The translations under genes were made by a program, and so were the position numbers. Shown here one piece after another: positions 1 through 10,789 of a stretch of 64,000 nt of DNA. The stretch comes from Brachionus plicatilis (lineage: Eukaryota; Rotifera; Eurotatoria; Ploima; Brachionidae). The notes below the pieces were generated by a model. That model was not told the DNA's origin and did no database searches. It was given only the letters and a program-made list of their open reading frames with translations. Positions within the stretch are counted from its first letter, which is position 1. Each line of letters starts with the position of its first letter. The DNA is taken from NCBI GenBank assembly GCA_010279815.1, contig QEOQ01000455.1:49343-113342 (forward strand). Direction: 5' to 3'.

Positions 1-85
1 AAAAATTATTTATAAAAAAAAAAGTTTTGACTTGGACTTTTTTTTAATGACTTAGACTTTTTTTTGGGACTTTTAAACAACTCTG
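1..85 (-). mobile_element. hAT-type MITE, one terminus
   Basis: The segment ends (minus strand) with CAGAGTTGTTTAAAAGTC followed inward by AAGTC/AAGTCC words and poly-A/T runs. The same terminus occurs at 38393 (plus), 57749 (minus) and 62542 (plus). The CAGAG start fits the hAT superfamily TIR style. The other end lies outside the window, so target duplication cannot be tested. Confidence 0.5.
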
Positions 86-130
86 ATTTGATCTATACAG
101 AAAAGTGAATCTTAAATAAATTTATATTCA

Positions 131-214
131 ATGGAACTTTGGAATGCAGATGGAAATGAAATCAAAGTTGTCGAAAGCGCCATAGCAGATGTGAAGATTA
201 ATAACGAATTCTAA
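131..214 (+). pseudogene. short coding-like fragment upstream of Tc1-like debris
   Basis: An ATG opens 27 codons beginning MELWNADGNEIKVVES and ends at TAA. It lies just before the Tc1-like HTH-like fragment at 224 and may be another piece of the same decayed element. I do not recognise the product. Confidence 0.2.
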
Positions 215-223
215 AAATTCAAA

Positions 224-499
224 ATGATTACTGTTGAGAGCTCGGTGAACGATATGATCTTGGGAATAAATGATCACAAAAAGCTTAGAAATTCAAGACA
301 TCTCGTGAATAGGTCTCGTGAAGAGAAGCCCGCTGTAAGACACAAGTTAACCGAAAGAGACCTCGAAAACGCTAGGAGAATGATTGAGGAAAATAATATC
401 GAAATTTCAGCAACAAAGTTGACAGATCTGATGCTAACCAGTAAAACAATCCACTCCATTAAAGTAACCGATAGGACACCTTTTCATATTAAAACATGA
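224..499 (+). pseudogene. Tc1/mariner-like transposase N-terminal fragment
   Basis: This 91-codon reading frame contains RHKLTERDLENARRMIEE followed by SATKLTDLML, resembling the first helix-turn-helix of Tc1/mariner transposases. It stops before any catalytic domain. Catalytic-domain pieces of the same kind lie further on: a QDNDPKH motif (982-1047, minus, and a trimmed plus copy near 1269) and LNPIEMVWNELK (1412-1546, plus). I infer one broken and rearranged element. The HTH assignment is by eye and is the weakest part. Confidence 0.4.
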
Positions 500-788
500 C
501 CGGTATCATACGCAAAGACACAGGAATTTTATGCCTTAACGAAAAAATGGAAGAAAGACCTACTGGATCAAAAATAAGCCGAAAATAGCTCTAGATGGAC
601 AACTACAAAGAAAAAGATCAAAAATATCAAATCAAATCATATCTATCCTGTTTATATTTCTGAATTTTTCCTTTTTTAAAATTGAATAATCAAGCTAAAA
701 AAATAAATTCCTGTTTTTTATAGTCATTTTTTTATAGATACACTTCAACAAACTATTTGAAAATATTAAAAAAATTGGATACTTAATT

Positions 789-838
789 ATGGAGCTTTAG
801 CTCGGCACAAATAAAACAATTAAATAATAATAATTAAA
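789..838 (+). repeat. LINE 3' end: hairpin plus TAATAA tail
   Basis: GGAGCTTTAGCTCGG can fold (GAGC-TTTA-GCTC) and is followed by a pyrimidine-poor linker and TAATAATAAT. Similar modules occur at 4274, 10045 and, on the minus strand, 56113. I infer dead-on-arrival 3' tails of one LINE family. Confidence 0.45.
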
Positions 839-912
839 ATATTTTTATACAGGAGCGCTACGCCACGTGGATTTTACGTAAATTTACGTCAAATTACGTT
901 AATTTACGTATC

Positions 913-1381
913 TTTTAACTAGTAAATATTCCTAAGCTATTTTATATTATTATTATTTTTTTTATAAAAAACACATCCAGTTTATGCTTTTTCTTTCAAA
1001 AAATCACAGCAAAGAGCTGATTTGTGCTTTGGGTCATTGTCTTGATGCAATTTAAAATTAAATTAATTTTTTCAGATACAAATGGGAGTAAATATTCAGC
1101 TAAAATATTCTTATACAATTCAGAATCCATAGTGCATTTAAAAAGCTAAAAAAAATTTCATTTAAATTTGCAAAAAAATAAGAATTTACTGTAAATTCGG
1201 TGGCTCCGTTATACGAGATACCACCTCACACATGGATTTTACATTCAAATTAATTCATTTATTTTTATGACCCAAAGCTCTTTGCTGTGATTTTTTGAAA
1301 AGAAATAGCATAAACTGGGTGTGTTTTTTTATAAAAAAAATAATAAAATAAAAAAGCTTAGGAATATTTTTAAAAGATAAG
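913..1381. repeat. inverted repeat made of Tc1-like transposase fragments
   Basis: Bases 913-1047 and 1268-1381 are inverted copies (shared words include TTCCTAAGCT, CAGTTTATGCT and TCACAGCAAAGAGCT), with a loop of about 220 bases. Both arms contain the catalytic-D region of a Tc1-like transposase. Confidence 0.7.
982..1047 (-). pseudogene. Tc1/mariner transposase fragment with DNDPKH motif
   Basis: The minus strand reads HQDNDPKHKSALCCDFLKEK then stop. QDNDPKH surrounds the second catalytic aspartate of the DDE domain of Tc1/mariner transposases. The inverted arm near 1269-1317 (plus) holds a shorter copy, DPKLFAVIF, with an internal deletion. Confidence 0.75.
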
Positions 1382-1382
1382 G

Positions 1383-1546
1383 TCTCTTCCAAAGTCTACA
1401 AGTCTACATACCTGAACCCGATTGAAATGGTTTGGAATGAGTTGAAGGATTCACTAAGAAAAAAGGGGAACAAAAATGAACAAGAAGCAGTTAAGGCAAT
1501 TTTTGATTTCCAAAAAAGTCTAAGTCCAACAAAATGCCAGTTTTAA
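1383..1546 (+). pseudogene. Tc1/mariner transposase C-terminal fragment
   Basis: The frame reads ...TYLNPIEMVWNELKDSLRK and ends with KCQF-stop. LNPIE..WNELK is the signature around the third catalytic acid of Tc1/mariner (DD34E/D) transposases. The upstream domain is missing or rearranged, so this cannot encode a working enzyme. A 353-bp MITE starts 28 bases after the stop codon. Confidence 0.85.
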
Positions 1547-1574
1547 ATAAACCATTTAAAAAAGGTGTTTTCAT

Positions 1575-1927
1575 GGCATCGTGATATTTCATACAAAACT
1601 TCCAATTCAAAAATAAAAAAATTATATAACTTTTGTTCTAAATGTCAATAACTTGCTCTGTAAATGAAACAAAGTGAAACAACTCTTGTTTCACCTTCTG
1701 CAGAAGTCTGCAAAATCTGTGCAAATTCTGCAAAATTGCACCCTATTTAAAAGTATTAAAAATAAAGCGGAATTTATTTGCACAGATTTTGCAGACTTCG
1801 GCAGAAGGTGAAACAATAGTTGTTTCACTTTGTTTCATTTACAGAACAAGTTATTGACATTTAGAACAAAAGTTATATAATTTTTTTATTTTTGAATTGG
1901 AAGTTTTGTATGAAATTTCACAATGGC
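1575..1927. mobile_element. 353-bp foldback MITE with 8-9 bp target duplication
   Basis: Arms of about 150 bases pair from 1575 to about 1727 and from about 1775 to 1927. The ends are GGCATCGTGATATTTCAT and, on the other strand, GCCATTGTGAAATTTCAT. TGTTTTCAT directly flanks both sides (1566-1574 and 1928-1936). The element at 39131-39483 has the same length and related ends. There is no ORF. The TSD length suggests a hAT- or P-like mobiliser, but the superfamily is not proven. Confidence 0.85.
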
Positions 1928-2092
1928 TGTTTTCATAACTTTCATTTTTTTAAACTCTAATCAAGTATTAAAGGTAATTGATATAGTGATTGAAAAGAAT
2001 GGAGAATAGTGAAATCACTAAAAATATTAATTAAATAAACTTAATACAACTTTAGAAAAAAAAATATAATAAAACCTCTACCTATTTAACAC

Positions 2093-2190
2093 AATAAAAA
2101 AACTTTTCAACACAAATTTAAACTGATCGTCACAAAATTAAATCTTCTCATCACAAATTTTTCAAAAAAAGAAAAAAACTTTTCAACACA
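2093..2190. repeat. possible degenerate Mutator-like TIR fragment
   Basis: The words CTTTTCAACACAAA, CTGATCGTCACAAA and TCTTCTCATCACAAA follow the order seen in the terminal repeats of the element at 61236-62123. Only part of one arm is visible. Confidence 0.3.
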
Positions 2191-2205
2191 ATTCTTAATT
2201 TATTT

Positions 2206-2523
2206 TATATAGGTGAAACTAGTAAAGATTGTAAAACTAGAATTTCTCAACATTTGAATAGTATTTTACGTTTTAAAAAAAACATTGTAAAAAGTCTTGA
2301 AAATTTTGAATTTAATTCTGAAATAGCAAACCATTTTGGTAAAGCCGATCATGGAACACATGATTTTATTTTTACTATATTAAAATGTTACTTATTTGAT
2401 GATTAAGTTAGAAAATCAGTAGAGGCTGAGTTAATAAATTTATTCAAATGTTTAGAAATTCCTATAATTAATCAAAAAATTCCAAATTATCAATTTATTA
2501 AAACACTATCATTTATAAAATAA
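2206..2523 (+). pseudogene. Penelope-like element, GIY-YIG endonuclease remnant 1
   Basis: The frame opens with YIGETSKDCKTRISQHL, contains SEIANHF then a downstream H and D-F, and ends with a conserved tail (AELINLF...IPIINQKIP). This is the layout of the GIY-YIG endonuclease that follows the reverse transcriptase in Penelope-like retroelements. One in-frame stop (after YLFDD) breaks it, and no RT is present upstream. A hammerhead-like ribozyme lies 180 bases downstream, as expected for a Penelope terminal repeat. Remnant 2 at 21490-21669 has the same tail and the same downstream motif. Confidence 0.8.
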
Positions 2524-2702
2524 ATTGGTTTTTTTTTGTCAAGTAAAATAAAATAAAAATTTTTTTTTTTTTTTGTGCATTTTTGTGCATTTTTAAATTA
2601 TAATTTGTTAAAATGTATATTGTATTGAATTATTTTAATTTTATTCTAAAAAATATAGAGAAATAATTTTGAAATTAATTTGATTTTTTCTTGATTGATT
2701 TT

Positions 2703-2748
2703 AGATAGTCCTGAAGAAGGCAGAAGCTTGCCGAAACGCGTCGACAGA
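2703..2748 (+). ncRNA. hammerhead-like ribozyme 1 (Penelope terminal repeat)
   Basis: The core reads CTGAAGA (2711-2717), one extra A, stem II GGCA/TGCC with a short loop, GAA, a minimal stem III in ACGCGTC, then GAC pairing with GTC (2708-2710) as stem I. CUGANGA, GAA and the U-H cleavage site (GTC, after C2742) are all in register. Stem I is short here (three clear pairs). The unpaired A at the base of stem II is atypical, so self-cleavage is not certain. Confidence 0.6.
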
Positions 2749-2749
2749 C

Positions 2750-3171
2750 ATATTTTTTCTATTAATTTAATCGATTTATTTAATTATTTCGATTTTTCAA
2801 TCGTTTTTTTTCGTATATTTAGTAAATTTACGCAAGATTCAAGTGGCGTACCGCTACTGTATATTCACATCGCTTGTTTTTTAGATTTAATAAAAAAAAA
2901 AATTGAAATTTCTATAGGTCATTTATGAATAGTGTAAGAGGTATTGAAGAGGATATTAAGAAGAAAAAACAGCTTTTATATTAGAAATTAATTTAAATAT
3001 TTTTTTTAATATTTATTTAATTATTCGTATCTGATAATTTAAAATTTAAATATTTGATATTTTGTAATTTTCTTTTTCTATTAAGCCGACTTTATATTTA
3101 AATATTTTTTTTAAATAAAAATAGAAAATTTAATAATTTACATTTATTCTCGTAAAATTCAAGAAAAAAAT
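2750..3171. other. AT-rich 3' flank of CYB5D1 copy 1
   Basis: No gene is seen. From about 3030 to 3160 the sequence is alignable by eye with 22410-22540, the 3' flank of the second copy (shared TTTAAGCCG-like word and TTTAATAATTTACATTTATT), but with many gaps and substitutions. Confidence 0.5.
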
Positions 3172-3856
3172 TTAAGCTTCAGTTAAGTCATCATTATAGT
3201 AGAGAATGACCGATTGCAAATACTGGTCATCTCTCATTCTTAAAGTGTAAAAGTCAGGATCATCATCCACAATTCCATTCTCTGTCAAAGTCTTGTCCAT
3301 TTCCAACACAGTACAATCATACTTCCATGTGTACGACTCGGCATGGGCATTATACTTGAGATACCTATTCAATATTTCTTTCATTGTCTCCTCGGAGCAT
3401 ACCTCGATGATTTGGTTTTGAAGGGTCAAAGCGTTGATTATTTTGATAAATCGGGTTTTTTTTGACAGGACACCAATGCAATATTTTTCATCTTTCCACC
3501 ATGGTTTTCCAAAATCGTTAGCCCAATCACTGGACGGAAAACGTGGAGGCACATTTGAAAATCGTCCATGTTGAGCAAAGTACAGCAAGCATCCAGTGTT
3601 GGGATCAACAAATTTCTTTAAATCCTTGGTCTTGGGGTCGAACCAATGTGATATGTCTTGTCCGGCTGCGTCAATAATAGGCTTAAGAAGAGGATCACCT
3701 TAATGATTTAGAATGATTAAATTTTTGCTTTAATTTCGAATTTTTTACCTGAATTAGCTTCTACGTGAGGCGTAAGGTCGTACACTTTGCCAAGAAAAGA
3801 TAGCCAGATATCCTTTGCATTGTTGTGAATCGACACCTCATTTGGTGTGAAGTATT
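3172..3856 (-). pseudogene. CYB5D1-like gene, copy 1, 5' end missing
   Basis: Two exons (3749-3856 and 3172-3698) flank a 50-bp GT-AG intron (3699-3748). The product matches cytochrome b5 domain-containing protein 1: [60 protein letters not shown] and [12 protein letters not shown]5D1 proteins are linked to cilia in other animals; that role is family knowledge only. Homology to copy 2 ends at the KYF codons near 3856, and the frame then meets a TAG with no ATG. So this copy either lacks its start or uses an unseen upstream exon. Coding and intron sequence are almost identical to 22546-23246, with a single E-to-D change in the long exon. Confidence 0.8.
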
Positions 3857-3949
3857 TTAAAATTCTAAAAGTCTAAAGAATGCTTGCTAAAAATTTCATT
3901 CGGTTTTTTTCTTGCCATATCAACTTTATTTTGCAAGCTTTGGTCAAGT

Positions 3950-4200
3950 GCTCAATTTCCGTTGTTCTCTTCGGTTTATTTCTCCTCTCTATTTTGGTCC
4001 TCCGTTTCGGTCTCCGCTACGTTTGGGTGGCTCCGTTCCCGTCTCCGCTCTGTTTGGGTCTTCCGTTTACGTCTCCACTCCGTTTGGATTCTCCGTTAAA
4101 GACTCCGTTATATCAAGACGCTCCGTGCATTTATCCGTTCCAACCTTCGTCTCCGATTTATGTCAACATTTATATCTCCGTTATTTTCGAGGTCACCGTT
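3950..4200. repeat. degenerate CTCCGTTT repeat tract
   Basis: CTCCG or TTCCG recurs roughly every 12-20 bases through this tract, which is richer in GC than its surroundings. All three plus-strand frames are open across it, which is an effect of the repeat and not evidence for a protein. It begins about 95 bases beyond the broken 5' end of CYB5D1 copy 1. Confidence 0.55.
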
Positions 4201-4273
4201 TACTGAAAATAAATTTAAAAATTTAAATGAATTATTTATCTTTTTTTTATAAATATTTTTTTAATATTTATTT

Positions 4274-4322
4274 CTTCTGAAGGAGCACTAGCTCGGTAAA
4301 GATAAACAAATAAATAAATATT
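4274..4322 (+). repeat. LINE 3' end: hairpin plus TAAA tail
   Basis: TCTGAAGGAGCACTAGCTCGG contains a GAGC-ACTA-GCTC hairpin, followed by TAAAGATAAACAAATAAATAAATA. It belongs to the same tail family as 10045 and the minus-strand copy at 56113. Confidence 0.5.
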
Positions 4323-4810
4323 TAACTTGAAAGTTAAAAAAAGAATTTTTCAAATTTCTAAACAAAAATTAAACTCATTCAAGATTCACTAAGAGTTTAA
4401 TTTAAATATTGAAGATTTGAGATTAAAAATGCAGGAAATAATTTTATAAAGACGAAGACCTAAGCAACTACGTACCTGAAATACGCCAAAATTTTTTAAG
4501 CTCTTCTTATTATTATACTAATTTTTTAATGAATAATAATTTGTATAATTAAAAAGATTTTCGCTAGAAATCTCCCTATCACTATTTTTTGTCTCATAAA
4601 GATGAACTCTTTTATAACTTAATCATTCTTTCATTTAATCTTACATTTTTAATACTTTTATTGCATTTATATTTTTTAAAGAATGAACTAAAAACATATG
4701 GCTGAAAGGAAGGACTAAGATCCATTCCAAACTGCCAGAGTATAACCCGAACTTTATTTTTAATAAATAATAATAAATAATTAGTAAATAATCAAAAACA
4801 AAAAAACTTA
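4323..4810. other. AT-rich, no gene seen
   Basis: There is no ORF, splice-consistent exon or repeat that I can name. It separates the tail fragment at 4274 from the LINE remnant that starts near 4850. Confidence 0.4.
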
Positions 4811-4849
4811 AACTTACAAGACTTGCTCAAATCCACAAAACAGAAATAA

Positions 4850-6596
4850 TTAGCATCAACGAAACTTTTCTCAAACCGAACAAAAATCTCGAACGGAACG
4901 TCTCACATCGGAATTTGAAAATTTAGGTAACTTCAATCAATTAGAATCAAAAAGCTGGAAACTAATCAAGAAACTAGAGAATGTTGAAAACGATAACTCA
5001 TCAAAGAAAATGATCCACTTGAAAAAACCTGATAGAACAATGATAAAATCTGACAAGGAAGTGGCAGAAACTTTCGGTATAAATCTTAAATCAACTTTTT
5101 CGGAGAACCGAGTGTCGAACTCAAACGACCCTTTGGTAGCAACGAGGCTTGATACCAAAAACAAAGAAAATGTCAATATAACAAAGGAAGAGTTTCTATC
5201 GACTCTTAGCAATATCAACACGAGTTCAGCTCCTGGAGTAGATGGAATCAATAACAAAATTTTCAAAAACTGTCCAACATCATTTTTGATTCGTATTTTC
5301 AAACTATTCAACGCAACGCTTAGAATAGAATACATACCAAAAGATTGAAAAATGGCTAAAATAGTTATGATTCCAAAGAAAGACAAGCCTTCGGACCTTG
5401 CTGAATCTTACAGACCAATATCATTACTGTCATGCTTATCAAAATTGTTAGAAAAAATAGTATATGAAAAGTTGTTGTCCTCGCTTGAAAGCAAAAATCA
5501 ACTTCCTCACTGTCAATTTGGATTTAGGAAAAAAAAAGCACTCAAGACCACTTCCTAAGACTGAACCATTCGATAATCGAGGGTTTTAATCAAAGCGAAA
5601 AAACAGGTGCTGTATTTTTCGACTTAAAAAAAGCGTTCGACAAAATCAATCACAAAGCAATTCTCTTCAAACTCAAGTCAATAAAAATAAACCCCTATTT
5701 ATATAACTGGATTGCTAACTTTCTTGGCGACAGAAATTTTTTTGTAAGCTATAAGAATGCAAAATCATCTATGTTCAAGATAACAGTCGGCGTTCCACAA
5801 GGAAGTAGCCTTTCCCCCACATTATTTTCATTATTCTTCAGTGATATCGTTAAGAATCTACCTTACAACATTCAATAAGTCTTATTCGCCGACTATCTTA
5901 CAATATGGATTAGTGACTCAAACCTTAAATCCTTGGAAAAAAAGATCCATAAAGCAATAAACATAATATACAACTTCTGTGAAAAAAGGGGTTTGAAGAT
6001 AAACGAATCGAAAACCGTGTATCAGTCTTCACCACAGCTGGTTATAGGAAAAATTATACAAACACTAACCGCTTAAACTAGACACTTGGTAACTCAACGA
6101 TTCCAATGAACCCATTTCCGCAGTTCCTTGGTCACAACTTAAATCCGAAACTCTCGTTCCAAAAGCATCTTGAATCAATCACAGATAAAGTCCTAAAAAA
6201 AATAAATATAATTCGTAAAATCAAAGTTTAAATATTAAAAACAAAACAATACTTTCCTTAACAATATTTAAAAGTTTTATTCGATCAAACTTCGACTACG
6301 CATTCATACCATTGCTCGTAATAACACAAAAAATCTCTGACGAAATTCAAAAGCATCAAAATCGGATACTGAAGACGATTCACTTTTTCCCAATCAGGAC
6401 CAAAATCAACACCATCCAAGACAAACAAAAAGTAGACAAAGTGTTAGTTAGAGCTAATAAATTATTCGACAAATTTGTGGAAAGCAAATTAACCCACACA
6501 CTTATCGTAAAAGAAACAGAAGAGTATCAAAAAAGCACAAATCAAAAATGGAAGACCCCTTTCGACCTATTTAAAGAAAAAATTCAAACAAAATAA
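4850..6596 (+). pseudogene. decayed Jockey-like LINE, reverse transcriptase
   Basis: RT blocks appear in order across shifting frames: SSAPGVDGI near 5230, ESYRPISLLSCLSKLLEK near 5400, FFDLKKAFDKINH near 5620, GVPQGSSLSPTLF near 5790, then LFADYLTIW near 5880, and the C-terminal KIHFFPIRT-like and KTPFDLFKE blocks (6312-6596). At least one stop (5349) and several frameshifts break it. The catalytic FADD has become FADY, so it would be dead even if the frames were mended. The blocks are clearly related to LINE-B (31164-32966). Confidence 0.9.
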
Positions 6597-6870
6597 ACAA
6601 TCTTTTATGTTTTTACAATTTTTATTTTTCAAGCAATTTTTCAAGAATATTTAATTTAATTAACTCAAAATTATTCAATTTTTTGTATAACATTTACTTT
6701 TTGCTCTAATATATGTGTTTTTTCAATTTTTTTAAAAATCAAAAATAACTTTTACAAATCTCAAAATTAACGCTAACGTGGCTGTAAGGGAGAATTAATA
6801 TTCATTCCAGACAGCTAGGGGATTTTGTCCCAAATTATTTTTTAAATAAAAAAATATATTAATAATAAGT
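6597..6870 (+). repeat. LINE 3' UTR with terminal hairpin and TAATAA tail
   Basis: Downstream of the RT remnant, GGGGATTTTGTCCC (about 6819) can form a hairpin and is followed by an A/T tail with AATAATAAG. This hairpin-plus-tail layout matches the 3' end of LINE-B. Confidence 0.45.
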
Positions 6871-6884
6871 CGAAATTCAGTATG

Positions 6885-7180
6885 CTAAATAAATCTGTCG
6901 AAATCAATTATGTCGAATTTTAGCATAACCGGAGCAAATAGAGAAGGACTTGTCGTCGAAATTGGAGGCCGGCCAAGCCGATGGTCAACGTGCAGCGTAT
7001 CACTGAGATCAATTATAGGAGCAACTTTGAGATGATGAGTGACAGACTGAGACCTGTGCTGGCGCACAACCTCGACCAGTTGATGCCAAGGCTCGACTGG
7101 TTATTTTTTAATTTTAATTTTTTAATTTATAACGGATTTCTAAAATTAATCAAAATAAAACGCGGTTCCATGCAATCATG
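6885..7180. other. GC-richer segment of unknown nature
   Basis: A short open frame on each strand covers a GC-richer stretch around GGAGGCCGGCCAAGCCGATGG. The plus frame starting at 6981 reads MVNVQRITEINYRSNFEMM. I recognise no family, and no splice sites are obvious. It may be a piece of an element. Confidence 0.2.
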
Positions 7181-7275
7181 ATCGTGATCACGTGAATTTT
7201 TTTCAACGGCCTAAAAACTTTAAAAAAAATCTTATTTTTTATTTTAAACAAATTTTAGTCATTGAAAATACAAAA

Positions 7276-7560
7276 ATTGTTTATATTAATTCAAGACAAT
7301 AACTTGAATTAATTATGTCATAAACAATTCTCAATAAAACAACATAAAGAGATATTTGGGGAATTTTTAAATTTGAATAAATTTTTCTTCATTAATTCTG
7401 ACTAAATTGGTAAATCCATTGATGAAGGGATTAATGAAACAAAATTTAGTCAGTTTTTTTTATTATTTCAAAATTATTTTTTAATTTTTTTCAATTCTCA
7501 ATAAAACAACATTGAGAGATATTTGGGGCATTTTTAAATTTGAATGAATTTTTTTGCCAT
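7276..7560. repeat. direct repeat with two small palindromes
   Basis: A block of about 63 bases starting CAATTCTCAATAAAACAACAT occurs at 7325-7387 and again at 7491-7553. Between them is CTGACTAAATT...AATTTAGTCAG (7399-7453), and just before is TTAATTCAAG...CTTGAATTAA. It looks like a small non-autonomous element, but I cannot place it. Confidence 0.6.
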
Positions 7561-7599
7561 TTTTTCAATTTTTGTAATTTTTTTAGTTAAAATTACTTC

Positions 7600-9420
7600 A
7601 ATTTTATTTTTAAATTATTATTAATATTTAATCAATAAAATATTTGATATAAATCTGAATTTTTTGATTAAAAATTTTTATTTTTAAATTGGCTGTTCTA
7701 TTTTTGTGCCCAGGAAAATCAGTTTTAAGATCTCTAAAGATTATAAATTTTACTTAAAAATTAGCAAGCATACTTTCTCTTACCTATTTACCATGAGGAC
7801 ATTTTTGACTTATTCTGTAATCGTCCAAAAAAATTCAACTTTTTCTTCATATGACCATTAAACCAATGTATAAAAGCCCTCTTTTTTAAACTTTTGAATT
7901 TCTTATCATGATAATTTCAAGAAAGCAGTATAAAAATTGAAATTTGCAATTTTTCAAAGTTTTTTTTGGGCAAGGCTAATCAAAAAGTAAATGAGCAAAA
8001 ATTTTACTTTGCCATCTCAAGTAAATCCAGTAAAATTCAAAAGTTAAAAAAATTTAATTTATTAATTTACTAATAATTTTATGAGGTTTTAAAAATTTAT
8101 TTTTTCTTTAGACCAGTTAAAATGAAAAAACACCTAATTATATTGATTTTTATCTATTTAAGTCATTTTGCTTCTTTAAGAACCACTAATTACATTGAAC
8201 CATTGATTTTTAGGAAAAAAAATTTTGAATTTAAGGCAAACTGAGATCTTTATGAAAATGAGATGACAGTGTCTCCATAGTAACACTTTTTTCTTATTTT
8301 TCTATAAACCTTACTGTTTGTTAGCTTAAGAATTCTGTCTGTTTCCGAAACATTTATTAGCAATTTTTATTTGAGAAAAACAAATTTTTTTTTCTCATTT
8401 TATTAAAAATTTCTTAAAAATTAAATTAGAAGAATTTTGACGTAAAATCTCTTTTTAAAGTTGTATAAACAATTTGAAATTTGATATTGAAAATTTTATG
8501 ATATTTTGGAATGTAAAACTTTGAATATATTTGAAAAAAATAACTTTCTAATTTTAATGCTAAACGAGATATTTTGAACAACATTATCTCATAAGCAAAA
8601 TTATTTTATTATTATTTTTGTAAAAACTTAGCCTTTATTGGCTTTAAAATAACATCTATTTCCGAAAGACTTTAAATTTGTTTTTCTCAATTAATTAGAT
8701 TTATAAATTTTATTAGAAAAAATTTAGCTATAAAAACTTACAATCGATATTAGTTATCAAATTATTTTAAAAGCTTAGAGTTTTGAAGAAATTATTTTAT
8801 TACAAGATTAAGTAAAGCATACATAGTACAAATATATAAGGTTTTTTCATTTCATCAACCAAGGAAGTTAAAAAAAGAAAGTTCAGAAAAAGGATTTTAT
8901 TTTGCATTACTCAATCAGCAATTAATTTGAAAATTGAGTAAATTAGACGGTGGGTCCTGATGGTCGTTTAGTAATACTTCTTTAATTTAATCTGAAAAAA
9001 ATGTAATACTTACAGCATGATTATTTATTTTATTTTCATGATACAGGAGGTCAAAGAGTTTTTTAATGGACAATTGACTTAACTTTAAATTTTTTTTTAA
9101 TCTGAAGGAGTCGTATTTAAAAAAATTAGATGCTGATGTCGAACACCAAATGTTAGTTTTTTCTTTTTTTGATATATATAAACAAAAATAAAAAAAAAAA
9201 TTTAGAGAATACAATACTGATTAAAATACTGATTTAATAATAAATTAAAAAAAGTTTGGTTTTTTTTATCATGCTTTCCATAAGAACTAATCAAAAAAAA
9301 TGAAACTTTAAAAAGAATTCAGATTTAATTATGACTGATTTAATTATCAAGTCAAATGAATTTTTAAAAAAAAAAAAAAAATTTTAAGTCAAGTCAAATG
9401 ACTTGACATTACTTTAACTT
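7600..9420. other. AT-rich, no supported gene
   Basis: Low-complexity A/T sequence. A TTCCGAAA word within a loosely similar context appears near 8340 and 8655. A 75-codon minus frame at 8987-9214 has no recognisable motif, and I do not call it a gene. A GC-rich patch follows at about 9420-9475. Confidence 0.4.
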
Positions 9421-9732
9421 AGTGACGAGTCGGAGCCGCAAACAGGCTTGGACGGACGGCCGCGACGGCTGTTATTTGGACGCTGTTATTAAAATCGAAA
9501 AATGAGCTGGATAACCGAATATGTCATGCATATTCAATGGAATTCAAAAGAGCCGCTATTAGGCATTGCGAAACATATAAAAATTTAACTTATATGTTTT
9601 ATCCTTAAATTTTATGTATTTGATTGATGTTATAAAAAGGGATTGATTGTTTTAATTGGTAACTAAACACGTCTTTACATCAGAAACTTAAATCAATTAA
9701 TTAATTAATTTTTTTTACTTATATTTTTTCGA

Positions 9733-10382
9733 ACGTCAGGAAACGTCACCACAAATTTAGAAAAAAAAATCACAAATTCAGTAAAAATTTTACTATTTCA
9801 TAAAATAAAAACTAATTTGGTTTTTTATCCACAAAATCAATAAAACATATCTAATAGAGCGAAACTGTCACAAATTAATATACTAATTCACTAATTAGAT
9901 AACATCTGCACTAATTTGATAAATATATAACTAAAACAGTACTCAATTAACTTATAATTAATTATTGACACTAATTGATTTTTAAAAATCATTTTATTTT
10001 ACTTTATTTTTTTATTTTTTATTTTTATTATATATTTTTTTTTAATCTGAAGGATCTTTAGCTCGGTACAGATACACAAATAAATAATAATAATAAATGC
10101 TCCTTTTTTTGTTCAGTTCATGAAGTTGAAGATATTCCTTATACTCAAATTCTCAAAAAAAAATAAGTAATTTTTTTATTTATTTTATATTTATCAAATT
10201 AGTGCAGATTTTATCTAATATATGAATTAATATATTAATTTGTGACATTTTCGATCTATTAGATATGTTTTATTGATTTTGTGGATAAAAAACCAAATTA
10301 GTTTTTTTTTTTAATGAAATAGTAAAATTTTTACTGAATTTGTGAATTTTTTTTCTAAATTTGTGGTGACGTTTACTGACGT
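9733..10382. mobile_element. 650-bp foldback MITE with 200-base arms
   Basis: Bases 9733-9935 and 10183-10382 are long inverted repeats. The ends read ACGTCAGGAAACGTCACCAC and, on the other strand, ACGTCAGTAAACGTCACCAC. The loop contains a LINE 3' tail fragment (10045-10098) that probably inserted later. I found no clear target duplication. There is no coding sequence. Confidence 0.85.
10045..10098 (+). repeat. LINE 3' tail inside the foldback MITE
   Basis: TCTGAAGGATCTTTAGCTCGG, then GTACAGATACACAAATAAATAATAATAATAAAT. It is the same tail family as 4274; the hairpin has one mismatch. Confidence 0.5.
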
Positions 10383-10454
10383 CCTAGAAATTTCCAAATC
10401 GAATTTTTTTTCCAGATCACCAGCTCCATCAAAGTCGCATATTTTTTAAAATAG

Positions 10455-10616
10455 TACTGGACTCAAACATTTTTTAAAAGAATAGCTCTTTTTAAATCTA
10501 GTTCCGAAATAGATGCTTGTTTTTCATGTGAAAGATGTAAAAACTGGATTTGTGGAAATTGTTTGCCAAAGAGTTTCAAACAAAATTATTCATTTTATTG
10601 TCCAAACTGTAAATAA
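10455..10616 (+). pseudogene. PHD/RING-like cysteine-rich C-terminal fragment
   Basis: A 53-codon frame ends at TAA with cysteines spaced as C-x2-C-x2-C-x4-C-x2-C and a final CPNC. Its core reads ACFSCERCKNWICGNCLPK. Such treble-clef fingers occur in host PHD proteins and in some LINE ORF1 proteins. No start codon is visible, so this is an exon or a remnant. It lies just outside the 9733-10382 MITE. Confidence 0.4.
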
Positions 10617-10789
10617 CATAAAAATATTTTAGTTTTTTTTAAGACAATAGCTTTTTTTAATTTTATAGTTCATTTTCTGATTTTATATTCTTGCGTAAAA
10701 TTCGCTAAATAAAATAAAAAATTTCTTAATTGTTAAACACTTTCTCGTTATCCAAACAAAAACTAATAAAAAATAGCTAAATTTCTTAA

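Noticed and set aside
2695..2928. 77-codon plus frame across the hammerhead-like motif
   Set aside because: It has no ATG and its only conserved part (PEEGRSLPKRVD) is the ribozyme core read as codons.
3880..4226. Three overlapping plus-strand frames of 71-108 codons
   Set aside because: All three phases are open because of the CTCCG repeat; none resembles a protein family.
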